Source: Pseudomonadota bacterium
Lineage (GTDB): Bacteria > Pseudomonadota > Alphaproteobacteria > Dongiales > Dongiaceae
Assembly (NCBI GenBank): GCA_021792365.1
Contig: JAJYUT010000008.1
Location: 186,001-250,000 of the forward strand
DNA length: 64,000 nt
Direction of reading: 5' to 3'
Shown one piece after another: positions 26,593 to 35,215 of this stretch. Position numbers and translations under genes: made by a program. Position 1 is the stretch's first letter. Every line of letters starts with the position of its first letter. The notes under the pieces were generated by a model. It was not told the origin of the DNA. It saw only the letters and a program-made list of their open reading frames with translations, and did no database searches.

Positions 26593-26693
26593 GACTGCCT
26601 CCATCCAAGGCTGATGGACGGAGGATGGACCACAGTGGGGTGAGAGACCTTCGGGTGGCCTCGAATTTGCCTTGCGCCGCGCCGTTATCCAAA
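26593..26693 (-). repeat. Recurrent leader block, copy C
   Basis: Read on the minus strand: TCTTTGGATAACGG (near 26693), CAAGGCAAATTCGAGG, GAAGGTCTC, GGTCCATCCTCCGTCCATCA, GCCTTGGATGGAGG, then ATG 26592. The segment GGTCCA to GGAGG matches copy D closely, and CTCCGTCCATCA also occurs in copy E. The spacer inside the core is longer than in B and D. Confidence 0.5.
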
Positions 26694-27092
26694 GACGTCA
26701 GCGATCACGGCGGGATGTGTGCGGGCGATCCGGACGACAGGTTCGCGATTCCCTACCGGCTGAACCTTCCGTGCAATTTGTCAGGCCTCATGCTGCGCGC
26801 CCCTCCATTCTGGTGGGCTTGCTGTGCCAACATCGATGAGATGGAGCGACGTCGGCGGCAGGCGTCCGACATTCCTCAAAAACAGGTTACGAAAATCACA
26901 ATCGAATCAGCCAACTAGCACGGCAAGTCATGCAAACCCCGGCGCCGGCATGGAATCGCCCAACCGATGTCACAATCCCGCACTGACACCGTCGGATCCA
27001 AGCCCTGGGTCTATTGATCGAGCGTAGGCAGGCCGTGGTATAGTCCGCGATAGTTGTGCAGATCTGCACGGAGCACGGCATGGAGAGGGGTC
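26593..27092. other. Gene-free divergent region (500 bp)
   Basis: Between the minus-strand ORF at 26592 and the plus-strand regulator at 27093. It contains leader copy C at its left end. To the right the sequence is less GC-rich (around 26860-26920), as expected for a promoter area. No supported gene is present; a plus-strand frame from 26625 to 26918 shows no domain. Confidence 0.5.
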
Positions 27093-28877
27093 ATGGCGGG
27101 CGGAGGTGCGTCCAGCGAGGATTTAGATCCGAGTCTGGTCCAGGAGCAGTTGGAGCGCATTCTCGGGAGCAGCGATTTCGACGCCTCGGAGCGCAATCGG
27201 CGGTTTCTTCGATATATAGTCGACGAAATGCTCGCCGGTCGCGGCGAGCGGATCAAGGCGTATGGCATCGCCACCTCGGTTCTTGAACGTGACGAGAGCT
27301 TCGACCCGCAGACCGACCCTATCGTTCGCATCGAAGCCAGCCGCTTGCGCCGATCAATCGATCGCTACTACTTGACCGCCGGTCGCAGCGATCGGATCCG
27401 GATCACCATACCCAAGGGCTCCTACGTTCCGAACGTGGAGTACACGGCAGCAGATGCGCCGCCGGACGCGCAACGAACAGCCAATAGCGACGCCGCAGCG
27501 CCGGCGACCAAGGCGCGTCCATCCAGGTCTTGGCGGAAGATGGTGGCGGGTGGAGCGGCACTCAGTGGGCTGGCGCTAGTGGTGATCGCGCTTCTGTTGT
27601 CGAGCGGACATCTCGCCTCCATTGCCGGCGTCGGTCGACCGGACGCATCGCGCAACGGACCCTCAATCCTGGTTTCGCTGTTCGACAACGATTCCGGCTC
27701 ACGCGACCATGATGTTCTGGCGCGCGGCTTCACGCGGGAGGTCATCACTGGGCTCACGCGCTTCAACCATCTGTTCGTGTTCGGGCCCGAAACGAGCTTC
27801 AGATATGGATCGGAGTCCGAGGCTCTGGAGATTGCGTCCGAACTTGGGGTTGATTTCGTGCTGACCGGCGGTATCACCACAAACGCCGACTCGTTTAGGG
27901 CCACTGCAAACCTGGTGGATGCGAAAAGCGGTCAATACGTTTGGTCCGGGCGTTTTGGCGGCGATCTTGCAGCCGAGGGGATTTTGGCGGTGCGAGACGA
28001 GATAGCCGACGAGGTCGTGCGCGAACTGGCTCAGCCTTATGGTGTGATCTTCAATGAAAAAGCCAAGGAGGTCGAAGGCAAGCCGGCAGGTTCCATCACT
28101 TCCTACGAGTGCGTGCTGCGCTTTCGTCAGTATTGGCGCTCCTATCTTGCCGAACTCCATGCTCCGGTTCGGAAATGCCTCGAGCAAACGATTGCCAGAG
28201 ATCCCGACTATGCCGATGGTTATGCGAGCTTGGCCATCATCTACGTTGATGCCTATCGGTTCAATTTCGGCAGAGAGGCGCTCGCCTTCCATCCCATGGT
28301 GCGGGCGCACGAGCTGGCGCAGCGCGCCGTGGAGTTGGCTCCCAATTCCGCGTTCTCCTATCATGCACTGCATCTGGTCTACTGGCTGAGGAACGAAGTA
28401 GATTTGAGCCTTGCGGCCGGCGAACGTGGGCTGCAACTCAACCCGAATGACACCGACCTCATGGCCGACCTTGGTCTGCGCTATGGAGTAAGGGGGCAAT
28501 GGGACAGAAGCCTGCCACTGCTGGAGAAAGCGTTCGCGCGCAATCCCGCCCAGCCGGGCCAGTACCGAATTGCGTTCGTTCTCAAGCACTATATTGACGG
28601 CGAGTACGAGCAGGCGCTGGCGCAAGCAAAGCGGCTGGAAGCTCCCAACGTCGCTATCGCGCACGTAGCCATTGCAATGTGCTATGGCCAGCTGGGGCTC
28701 ACGGCCGAGGCGAAGGCCGCAGTGGAGCAAATACTGGAGATAGACCCGACCTACGGCGCGCGTGCGGTCGAGGATCTCAAGATGCGCAACCTGCACCCAG
28801 ACTACATCCCGCTGGTGGTGGACGGCTTAGCGAAGGCGGGATTGGCCATACCCGGCTATTGGCGCGACGATTCATGA
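27093..28877 (+). CDS. Membrane-anchored TolB-like/TPR regulator
   Basis: A 594-residue protein. The N-terminal 115 residues ('RFLRYIVDEMLAGRGERIKA', 'DPIVRIEASRLRRSIDRYY', 'IPKGSYVP') form a conserved domain often found at the start of adenylate-cyclase-like TPR proteins in Hyphomicrobiales. A single membrane helix follows (about 150-172), then a TolB-like region and TPR repeats to the end. The cyclase catalytic domain is absent. GGAGAGGGG precedes ATG 27093. It resembles ToxR/CadC-type signalling in layout, with a cytoplasmic sensor or DNA-binding head and a periplasmic TPR tail, and may control the exported-protein cluster downstream. Confidence 0.83.
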   Translation: MAGGGASSEDLDPSLVQEQLERILGSSDFDASERNRRFLRYIVDEMLAGRGERIKAYGIATSVLERDESFDPQTDPIVRIEASRLRRSIDRYYLTAGRSDRIRITIPKGSYVPNVEYTAADAPPDAQRTANSDAAAPATKARPSRSWRKMVAGGAALSGLALVVIALLLSSGHLASIAGVGRPDASRNGPSILVSLFDNDSGSRDHDVLARGFTREVITGLTRFNHLFVFGPETSFRYGSESEALEIASELGVDFVLTGGITTNADSFRATANLVDAKSGQYVWSGRFGGDLAAEGILAVRDEIADEVVRELAQPYGVIFNEKAKEVEGKPAGSITSYECVLRFRQYWRSYLAELHAPVRKCLEQTIARDPDYADGYASLAIIYVDAYRFNFGREALAFHPMVRAHELAQRAVELAPNSAFSYHALHLVYWLRNEVDLSLAAGERGLQLNPNDTDLMADLGLRYGVRGQWDRSLPLLEKAFARNPAQPGQYRIAFVLKHYIDGEYEQALAQAKRLEAPNVAIAHVAIAMCYGQLGLTAEAKAAVEQILEIDPTYGARAVEDLKMRNLHPDYIPLVVDGLAKAGLAIPGYWRDDS

Positions 28878-29310
28878 CGGCGTCGGACATCCTTAGATCG
28901 TCGCGTTAATCTGCGTTAAAGCGGCGGGCGCGGTTACTGCCCGCCGTCGCCGTTCCCACGAGGCAATCAGGCTGGATACTCGATATATGAGCTGCGATAT
29001 GAGCTGCGCGGGTTGGCTGATCCCCGCAGTCTCGTCCACGCTGATCTGATCGCACCATGCAATGGCATTTGGGCGCTGCCCCCTTGCTTCCAACTCCGCC
29101 GGGTTCCTCTTCATCAAAGTGTCACGCAGTGCATCTGGCGCTCCGCGTCAATGCCGGGAGGGCGGATCTCGTGTAACATCGGTGGATTGTTGAGGCGCCC
29201 GTTACCGTAACGTGCTTCCCCTCGCATGCGTGAGAGCACACGCTGCCGCTTCCTGACACCAATGAAGTGACCTCTTTGCCGGCGTCTCGAATCTGGGAGG
29301 CGATGCGCTC
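28878..29310. other. Gene-free stretch before the envelope cluster
   Basis: About 433 bases. It holds a GC hairpin just after the regulator (28922-28946) and a perfect 13-base inverted repeat CGTTAC-C-GTAACG at 29200-29212, about 100 bases before the first gene of the cluster, where an operator could sit. Short frames on either strand look like chance. Confidence 0.5.
28922..28946 (+). terminator. Possible terminator after the TPR regulator
   Basis: The stem CGGCGGGC/GCCCGCCG (8 base pairs, loop about 9) begins 45 bases after the stop at 28877. The following bases lack a true T-run, so termination efficiency is uncertain. Confidence 0.4.
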
Positions 29311-29565
29311 TTGCCGATCAGCCCCACATCCCTGGCGTTGGTTGCTCGACTGTTCCCCGGTCGCGCCGACGAGTTGGCGAGGTTGGCGACGGGCAGCGAG
29401 CTCTTGCAGTCGTTGTGCGAGGATTACGAGCTGGCGGTCAATACGCTTCGCGGGCTGGAAGAACGTAATCGATCGCAGGACGCAGGGCGGATCGTCGAGT
29501 ACCGGCGGCTGATCGCGGACTTGGAATGCGAACTGGAGCAGACTCTGGGGGCAGTGAGCAGATGA
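29311..29565 (+). CDS. Small helical protein, hypothetical (84 aa)
   Basis: An 84-residue, Leu/Glu/Arg-rich protein likely to be all-helical and possibly coiled-coil in its second half ('RSQDAGRIVEYRRLIADLE'). It starts with TTG 29311; GGGAGG lies about ten bases upstream. Its stop overlaps the next start as ATGA, which supports translation. There is no signal peptide or known domain. It is the first gene of the envelope cluster. Confidence 0.6.
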   Translation: MPISPTSLALVARLFPGRADELARLATGSELLQSLCEDYELAVNTLRGLEERNRSQDAGRIVEYRRLIADLECELEQTLGAVSR

Positions 29566-30371
29566 GCTACATCCACGAGCGGGCTGGAAGCTCCCGAATC
29601 GGGGTCGCGATCCTCTCGAGCCTTGTGGCATCCATGCTCATCGCTCCTCCGTGCCTTGCAGAGGAGACGGAGCCCGCGGGCGCGCTGCCAGACGAATGGT
29701 CGCTGAACATCTCTCCCTACATCTGGGGTGCCGGGCTCGAGGGCAGTATAGCCTCGTTTCCCCGCGCACCAGCCGCTGATGTCGATGTCAGCTTCAGCGA
29801 CATTCTCAAGAATCTGGACATGGCGGGCATGGCGATTGTCGAGCTGCGCTACCAGCGGGTCGCCGCCTACATGGACCTGATCTATACCTCTGTCAGCGCC
29901 GACCAGGAGACACCGCTCGACATCCTGTTCTCCGACGTTGAGCTGGAGAGCGATATCTTCATCGGCACGTTCGGTGGCGCCTATCGCCCGATCGAAACCG
30001 AGCGCGCGTCCCTGGATTTGCTTGCCGGTGTGCGCGTCTGGTCCGTCGATACCGTGCTCGAGCTCGAAGGCGGCGCGCTGCCCGACCAGAAGTTCGAGCA
30101 CGGCGAGAACTGGATCGATCCGATCATCGGACTTCATGGCTACTACCAGTTCGCGAACGGGATTTTCCTGACCAGTCTCGCGCAGGTCGGCGGATTCGGC
30201 GTCGGCTCGGATCTGACCTGGGACAGCTTCGCAGGCGTCGGGTACCGGTTCAATGACTCGGTATCGGCGATCGCGGGATATCGGCATCTCGAAGTCGACT
30301 ACGAGCACAATGGCTTTGTCTTCGACGTGGAGATGTCCGGCCCGGTGATCGGCATGACGATCCGTTTCTAG
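29562..30371 (+). CDS. Exported outer-membrane beta-barrel-like protein
   Basis: A 269-residue protein with a signal peptide (hydrophobic 'IGVAILSSLVASMLIAPPCLA', cut near AEE) and a mature part of alternating strands ending in ...GMTIRF. A terminal aromatic residue is typical for outer-membrane barrels. 'LNISPYIWGAGLEGSIASF' and 'GYRHLEVDYEHNGFVFD' resemble small 8-strand barrel proteins. ATG 29562 overlaps the preceding stop. The function is unknown; it may be a pore or scaffold for the cluster. Confidence 0.75.
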   Translation: MSYIHERAGSSRIGVAILSSLVASMLIAPPCLAEETEPAGALPDEWSLNISPYIWGAGLEGSIASFPRAPAADVDVSFSDILKNLDMAGMAIVELRYQRVAAYMDLIYTSVSADQETPLDILFSDVELESDIFIGTFGGAYRPIETERASLDLLAGVRVWSVDTVLELEGGALPDQKFEHGENWIDPIIGLHGYYQFANGIFLTSLAQVGGFGVGSDLTWDSFAGVGYRFNDSVSAIAGYRHLEVDYEHNGFVFDVEMSGPVIGMTIRF

Positions 30372-30387
30372 GGCATAGGGGAGAATC

Positions 30388-30864
30388 ATGACCCGTGACA
30401 TGAAGAATGCAGATGCAGGGCGGCTGACAAGGCGCCAGTTCTCCCTGGGCATGCTGGCCGGCATCGGCGTGGGCGTATTTCCGGCAGTGGCCGGCGCCGA
30501 CTATAAGGAATCCGGCACGGTCATGATCGAGCAGGTCCAGATCGCTTTCATCGGCAGCGGCAACCTCGGCGGCGGGACGCTGCTCTTCGGCGGACGGAAA
30601 TACGACTTCACTATCGGCGGACTCGGCGTCGGCGGGTTCGGCGTCTCCAAGATGGAGGCGCACGGTACGGTCTACAACCTGCGGAGTCCGGCTGACTTCT
30701 CGGGCGGCTACGTCCAGGCGCGCTACGGATTGGCCGTGGGACAGCTCAGCACGGGCGAGCTCTGGCTCGAAAATGCGCGCGGCGTCGCGATCTATCTCAA
30801 GGCAAAGCGAACCGGGCTTGCGCTCTCGCTCGGCGGCGATGCCGTCTACATCGATCTCGATTGA
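30388..30864 (+). CDS. Exported Gly-rich protein, twin-arginine signal (possible DUF1134/EipA-like)
   Basis: A 158-residue protein whose N-terminus has LTRRQFSLGML, a good Tat motif, followed by a hydrophobic stretch to AGA. The mature part (FIGSGNLGGGTLLFGGRKY, 'GVGGFGVSKMEAHGTVYNL', 'GELWLENARGVAIYLKAKR', 'GLALSLGGDAVYIDLD') recalls the DUF1134 family, whose Brucella member EipA supports envelope integrity. I make that link from memory of the family pattern, so it should be confirmed. AGGGGAG precedes ATG 30388. Confidence 0.7.
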   Translation: MTRDMKNADAGRLTRRQFSLGMLAGIGVGVFPAVAGADYKESGTVMIEQVQIAFIGSGNLGGGTLLFGGRKYDFTIGGLGVGGFGVSKMEAHGTVYNLRSPADFSGGYVQARYGLAVGQLSTGELWLENARGVAIYLKAKRTGLALSLGGDAVYIDLD

Positions 30865-30876
30865 GGGGAGGATATC

Positions 30877-31428
30877 ATGAAGCGCGTCAATTGCGCGGCC
30901 GCCGCACTCGCTCTGCTCGGCGCAGTGCTTGCGGCTCCGTCGATGGTTCTGGCGGACCAGGAGCAGACCATCAAGGCTTTCGCCGCCTGGCAGGGCCGCG
31001 GCCAGATGTACGAGACCGGCATCAACAGCGCGACCTTCGTGGGGTCCTTCTCCGGGATGATCTTCGTCGAGACGGACAAGGGGCCGCTGGATGCGGGTTT
31101 CATGATCTGTCCGGCGATCGTCGATGTGAACATGTCCGATGCCACCCAGGAGGGCAGGGGCCGCTGCACCATCTCGGCGAAGGACGGGTCGCGCGCCTAT
31201 GGTGAGATCGCGTGCAAGGGTGTCCATCTTGTCGGCTGTGAGGGCGACTTCACCTTCACGGGCGGGACGGAGCGCTTCGCCGGCATTTCCGGCGGCGGGC
31301 CGATCACGATCCGCAGCGGCCTGCACGAGTTCGCGGCGACCGGCGGCAATACGGTTCATGAATCGGCCGGCGGGATCATCATCTGGCCGAAGCTGACCTA
31401 CAAGCTCCCCGACGCCCCCCAGCAATAG
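30877..31428 (+). CDS. Secreted hypothetical protein (183 aa), possible beta-barrel fold
   Basis: A signal peptide (MKRVNCAAAALALLGAVLAA, cleavage near VLADQ) leads to a mature protein rich in Gly, Thr and beta-strand patterns with five Cys residues, which could form periplasmic disulphides ('GRCTISAKDG', 'IACKGVHLVGCEGDF'). 'GDFTFTGGTERFAGISGGG' resembles allene-oxide-cyclase/dirigent-like barrels, but I am not sure. It starts 12 bases after the previous gene and has GGGGAGG upstream. The function is unknown. Confidence 0.72.
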   Translation: MKRVNCAAAALALLGAVLAAPSMVLADQEQTIKAFAAWQGRGQMYETGINSATFVGSFSGMIFVETDKGPLDAGFMICPAIVDVNMSDATQEGRGRCTISAKDGSRAYGEIACKGVHLVGCEGDFTFTGGTERFAGISGGGPITIRSGLHEFAATGGNTVHESAGGIIIWPKLTYKLPDAPQQ

Positions 31429-31437
31429 GGTGCCACG

Positions 31438-31938
31438 ATGAAACAACGCGTGAAGCGACGCGGGCCGATCGCATTCTTTGCCGCGGCTGCTGCATGCTCG
31501 GTCGCGATCGGCTCGCCGGCATGGCCGCAATCGGCGCCGATCATCTATCCCAGTGCGGGCCAGTCGCTTGAGCAGCAATCCAGGGACGAGGCAGCTTGCC
31601 GTACCTGGGCGCAGCAGCAGACGGGCGTCTATCCCGGCCAATCTGCGCCCAACTACTACGGCAACCCGTACGCGCAACAGGGCGCGCCGGTGCTGGGCGG
31701 TGCCGCGCGCGGCGCCGCTCTCGGCGCCATCGGCGGCGCCATCGCCGGCGATGCGGGAGAGGGCGCAGCCATCGGAGCAGCCGTCGGCGGGACCGCGGGC
31801 CTGATGCGTCGCAACCAGCAGCGCCGACAGCAGGCCTACGCCAACGATCAGGCCATGGCGCAGTACAAAGCCGACCTCGGCCGATACAATCAAGCACTCG
31901 CGGCCTGCATGCAGGGGCGCGGATATGTGGTCAGGTAG
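31438..31938 (+). CDS. Glycine-zipper exported protein
   Basis: A 166-residue protein with a signal peptide (cut near AWPQ) and a central glycine zipper (about 80-120: GGAARGAALGAIGGAIAG then GAAIGAAVGGTAGL). Gln/Tyr-rich segments flank it ('RRNQQRRQQAYANDQAMAQ'). YMGG-like glycine-zipper proteins associate with the inner or outer membrane and often support envelope stress responses. It lies nine bases after the previous stop. The ribosome site is weak (AGGG). Confidence 0.78.
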   Translation: MKQRVKRRGPIAFFAAAAACSVAIGSPAWPQSAPIIYPSAGQSLEQQSRDEAACRTWAQQQTGVYPGQSAPNYYGNPYAQQGAPVLGGAARGAALGAIGGAIAGDAGEGAAIGAAVGGTAGLMRRNQQRRQQAYANDQAMAQYKADLGRYNQALAACMQGRGYVVR

Positions 31939-31998
31939 AGGCTGGAGCAAGATACACGTGACCTCGGAACATCAGCAGACGTGGTCAGCCTCGGGGAG

Positions 31999-32054
31999 CC
32001 GCCGGTCCGCTTCCGATCGCCACCCCCAAGGCGATCGGAAGCAGGACGGCGGAC
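31999..32054. terminator. Long hairpin between the glycine-zipper and lipoprotein genes
   Basis: A perfect 12-base stem, CTTCCGATCGCC (32010-32021) and GGCGATCGGAAG (32030-32041), with loop ACCCCCAA. The stem extends imperfectly outward through CCGCCGGTCC and GGACGGCGG. No T-run follows, so it could be an attenuator, a processing site or mRNA-stabilising structure as well as a terminator. Confidence 0.5.
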
Positions 32055-32112
32055 GAATGCGCGCCACGGTGAGCGACAGGCTGCAAAGACGATTTTGAAG
32101 GGAGGCTTTGCC

Positions 32113-32820
32113 GTGAATATTGTTCGCTCTTCTGCTGTGTGCCTATTCATCGCTTTCGTCTTGTCCAGCTGCGCATCGAGCAACGTAACCCAGCGTCAGC
32201 AATACCAAGGTGAGCAGCTTCCACGGCCCGGCCGCGTCATCATTCACGACTTCACGGCAAACCCCGCCGAAGTGCCTGCCGAGTCCGCCTTCGCCGCTCA
32301 AAACGCGGTCGCGAGTACTGTCCCGACGACGGAGCAACTTGCAGCCACCAGCAGGCTGGGTGCGGAGATCGCAAGACAAGTGACCAAACAACTCCAGAAC
32401 GCAGGCCTGCCGGCAGTGCAGGCCGCCGGCCAAGCTGCCCCGCAGGTCAACGACGTCGTCATCAGGGGCTATTTCGTTTCGGCGCAGGAAGGAAGCGCCA
32501 CCAAGCGTATGTTGGTCGGATTCGGGTCGGGGAATGCCGAGCTGACGACCGCTGTCGAAGGGTTCCAGATGACTCCGCAGGGTCTGCGCCTGCTCGGGAG
32601 CGGCCGGGTCGAATCCGGCGGCAACAAGACACCGGGTGTGATCCTGCCGCTCGCGGTTATGGCGGCGACGGCGAACCCGATCGGGCTGGCGGTTGCCGGA
32701 ACGGTAAAGGTGGTCGGAGAGGCGACGGGCTCATCCACCATCGAAGGCTCCGCGAAGAGAACTGCGGACGAGATTTCAGAGCAGTTGATCGACGCTGCCG
32801 ACAGGCAGGGCTGGCTCTGA
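32113..32820 (+). CDS. DUF4410 lipoprotein
   Basis: A 235-residue lipoprotein with lipobox L-S-S-C at the end of a short signal (cleavage before Cys19 or so). The body matches the DUF4410 pattern: 'RPGRVIIHDFTANPAEVPAE' near the N-terminus, an alternating beta core ('DVVIRGYFVSAQEGSATKR', 'GSGNAELTTAVEGFQM'), and the hydrophobic 'VILPLAVMAATANPIGLAV' loop. I take GTG 32113 as start because GGGAGG lies seven bases before it. The function is unknown. It probably sits in the outer or inner membrane facing the periplasm. Confidence 0.8.
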   Translation: MNIVRSSAVCLFIAFVLSSCASSNVTQRQQYQGEQLPRPGRVIIHDFTANPAEVPAESAFAAQNAVASTVPTTEQLAATSRLGAEIARQVTKQLQNAGLPAVQAAGQAAPQVNDVVIRGYFVSAQEGSATKRMLVGFGSGNAELTTAVEGFQMTPQGLRLLGSGRVESGGNKTPGVILPLAVMAATANPIGLAVAGTVKVVGEATGSSTIEGSAKRTADEISEQLIDAADRQGWL

Positions 32821-32874
32821 CATTGGCGCACCTGTAAATGAGTTCACCGGCATCGGCAACACGGAGGGGTTGAA

Positions 32875-34107
32875 GTGACGGGCATCGGATTACGATATAT
32901 CGGCGCACTGGCGGGCGGCGCCATGCTGTGCGCTTGCAGCACGCTCACGCGCGAACCCGCCGCCGAGCCACCAATCTCGCGCGCGACCGTGGCCGACCTC
33001 GATTCCTCAACGATACGCTACCTTCCATTCGAGGATCTTTCCGGATTTCAGCGGGATATCGCGGAGGCTTTTCGCACGGAGACCGAGGACAGCTATCACG
33101 TCGAACCCGGCGGCGAGCGAGTCTACAGCTATCTCGCTGTCTCGGGCGGTGGATCGGACGGCGCTTTCGGAGCTGGTGTGCTCAACGGCTGGACGGAAGC
33201 CGGCGGCCGTCCGAAGTTCAAGATCGTCACCGGCGTCAGCACCGGGTCCCTGATCGCTCCCTTCGCCTTTCTCGGATCGGACTATGACGACGAGCTGAAG
33301 GCGGCTTATACCACCATCGACTCCAACAGGATCTTCATTGCGCGCGGACTCTTGCCGCTGCTCTGGTCGGAAGCGGTGGCTTCCACGGAGCCGCTTCAGG
33401 AGCTGATCGGTACTTACGTCGACGAAAAGCTGCTGGACGCCATCGCAGCGGAGCACGCTAAAGGCCGCCGGCTCTATGTCGCATCGACCAATCTCGACGC
33501 TGAGCAGCCGATCATATGGGACATGGGGGCGATTGCCGGGAGCGGCAAGCCTGACCGGCTGGCTCTGTTCCGCAAGGTGCTGCTGTCTTCTGCATCCATT
33601 CCTTCGATATTTCCGCCGGTGCTGATCGACGTGACGGTCGACGGCAACAAGCACCAGGAGATGCATGTGGATGGCGGGGTCTTCTTCCAGGCCTTCTTCA
33701 TCGGCGCCGCGACGGATCTACCCGCGAATATTCGAGCCGCCGATCCCGACTTCCAGGGCAAGGTGCGGCAGAACCTCTACGTGATCCGCAACGGATGGCT
33801 GACGTCTAGCTTTGAACCGGTGGACCGCGCGCTCACCAGTATCACCATGCGAGCGATTCATTCGATGCTCAAAGTGTCCGGTATCAACGATCTCTGGCGT
33901 CTTTACCTCGGCGCACGGGACGATGAGGTGGCGTTCCACTACATCGCCATCCCCGCCTCCTACGTGCCATCCACGACCGAACAGTTCAACCAGGCGGAGA
34001 TGAACCGCGAGTACGAGTTCGGCCGCCAGCTGGCGCTCGACGGCATCCAGTGGCAGACGACGCCTCCCGGCTATGTGGCGCCTCAGAGCCAGGTGACCCA
34101 GCAATAG
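32875..34107 (+). CDS. Patatin-like phospholipase lipoprotein
   Basis: A 410-residue patatin domain protein exported as a lipoprotein (lipobox L-C-A-C at about 17-20). The oxyanion region 'AVSGGGSDGAFGAGVLNGW', nucleophile G-V-S-T-G and D-G-G ('MHVDGGVFFQ') are present, so the Ser-Asp dyad is intact. The start is GTG 32875 with GGAGGGG upstream. As a periplasm-facing lipase it could cut phospholipids or other lipids in the envelope. It differs from the cytoplasmic patatin at 22316 in signal, length and C-terminus. Confidence 0.9.
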   Translation: MTGIGLRYIGALAGGAMLCACSTLTREPAAEPPISRATVADLDSSTIRYLPFEDLSGFQRDIAEAFRTETEDSYHVEPGGERVYSYLAVSGGGSDGAFGAGVLNGWTEAGGRPKFKIVTGVSTGSLIAPFAFLGSDYDDELKAAYTTIDSNRIFIARGLLPLLWSEAVASTEPLQELIGTYVDEKLLDAIAAEHAKGRRLYVASTNLDAEQPIIWDMGAIAGSGKPDRLALFRKVLLSSASIPSIFPPVLIDVTVDGNKHQEMHVDGGVFFQAFFIGAATDLPANIRAADPDFQGKVRQNLYVIRNGWLTSSFEPVDRALTSITMRAIHSMLKVSGINDLWRLYLGARDDEVAFHYIAIPASYVPSTTEQFNQAEMNREYEFGRQLALDGIQWQTTPPGYVAPQSQVTQQ

Positions 34108-34228
34108 CGCTGAAGCCGAGGTTCGAGGCGGCAGAACGACTGGGTGCGGAAAGGGGCAATTAATGCGCGCGTCGATATCTTCCTGGATCTGAGAGCAGCG
34201 CCGCGGCATGGATTGAAGGAGCTTGCAA

Positions 34229-35215
34229 GTGTCTCTTGAGACAGGGCGCACAGCCATCCCACCCGAGCCCGCGCAACGGGGCATGGTGTTCGTCCATGGT
34301 GGGACCTTCTTGATGGGTTCCGATCAGCACTATCCCGAGGAGGGGCCGGTGCATCGTGTTCGTGTAGATGGTTTTTTCATCGACGAGGCGCCCGTTACGA
34401 ACGCCGACTTTTCGAAGTTCGTTGCTGCCACGAACTATCGCACATTCGCAGAATCTCCGCCTGATCCGGAAGACTATCCCGGTATTCTGCCGGAGATGCT
34501 GTATGCGGGGTCATTGGTATTCCAGCAGCCGGCTCAAACCGTCGACCTTCGAGACTGGACTCGATGGTGGTCGTTTCTGGAGGGGGCATGCTGGCGTCAC
34601 CCATATGGCCCAAACAGCAGCATCGAAGGGCTGGATCAGCATCCTGTTGTCCATATTTCCTACCACGACGCGCTCGCCTACGCCCGGTGGCGAGGCAAGG
34701 ATCTTCCAACGGAAGCGGAATGGGAGTTTGCAGCCAGGGGCGGGCTTGATCAGGTCGAGTTTGCCTGGGGATCGGAGTTCACACCGGGGGGCCGCCACAT
34801 GGCCAACACCTGGCAAGGAGACTTTCCGGGAGTAAACGAGGCTCGAGACGGATACGTGCGGACCTCGCCTGTCGGAGCCTTTCCTGCAAACGGTCACGGC
34901 ATCTTCGATATGATCGGAAACGTCTGGGAGTGGACGTCCGATTGGTTCGCTCCGCAGCACGATGCAGACGCAGCGAAAGCATGCTGTATCCCCAAGAATC
35001 CCCGCGGCGGCAATGAAGCGGATAGCTACGATCCATGCCAGCCTGAGATCAGGATCCCCCGCAAGGTATTGAAGGGCGGCTCGCATCTTTGTGCACCCAA
35101 TTACTGCCGCCGCTATCGTCCTGCAGCCAGGTATGCCGAGCCCGTAGATACCTCGACATGTCACGTAGGATTCAGGTGTGTTCTTAGACCAGGAGGTTTC
35201 GATGAACTCGCTTAA
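34229..35215 (+). CDS. Formylglycine-generating enzyme (sulfatase-modifying factor)
   Basis: A 328-residue FGE/SUMF1-family protein. 'MVFVHGGTFLMGSDQHYPEE' and 'LPTEAEWEFAARGG' are family signatures. The copper-binding active-site pair is present as Cys288 and Cys293 in GGSHLCAPNYCRRYRPAAR, the same spacing as Cys336/Cys341 of human FGE. The enzyme oxidises the cysteine of the CxPxR motif in Cys-type sulfatases to formylglycine, before export. No signal peptide is seen. I start it at GTG 34229 with AAGGAG seven bases upstream. Its end overlaps the sulfatase start by 14 bases. Confidence 0.93.
   Translation: MSLETGRTAIPPEPAQRGMVFVHGGTFLMGSDQHYPEEGPVHRVRVDGFFIDEAPVTNADFSKFVAATNYRTFAESPPDPEDYPGILPEMLYAGSLVFQQPAQTVDLRDWTRWWSFLEGACWRHPYGPNSSIEGLDQHPVVHISYHDALAYARWRGKDLPTEAEWEFAARGGLDQVEFAWGSEFTPGGRHMANTWQGDFPGVNEARDGYVRTSPVGAFPANGHGIFDMIGNVWEWTSDWFAPQHDADAAKACCIPKNPRGGNEADSYDPCQPEIRIPRKVLKGGSHLCAPNYCRRYRPAARYAEPVDTSTCHVGFRCVLRPGGFDELA

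Noticed and set aside
30250-31950. 566-codon minus-strand frame across three exported-protein genes
   Set aside because: Plus-strand genes here have signal peptides and ribosome sites in a regular series; the antisense frame has no domain.
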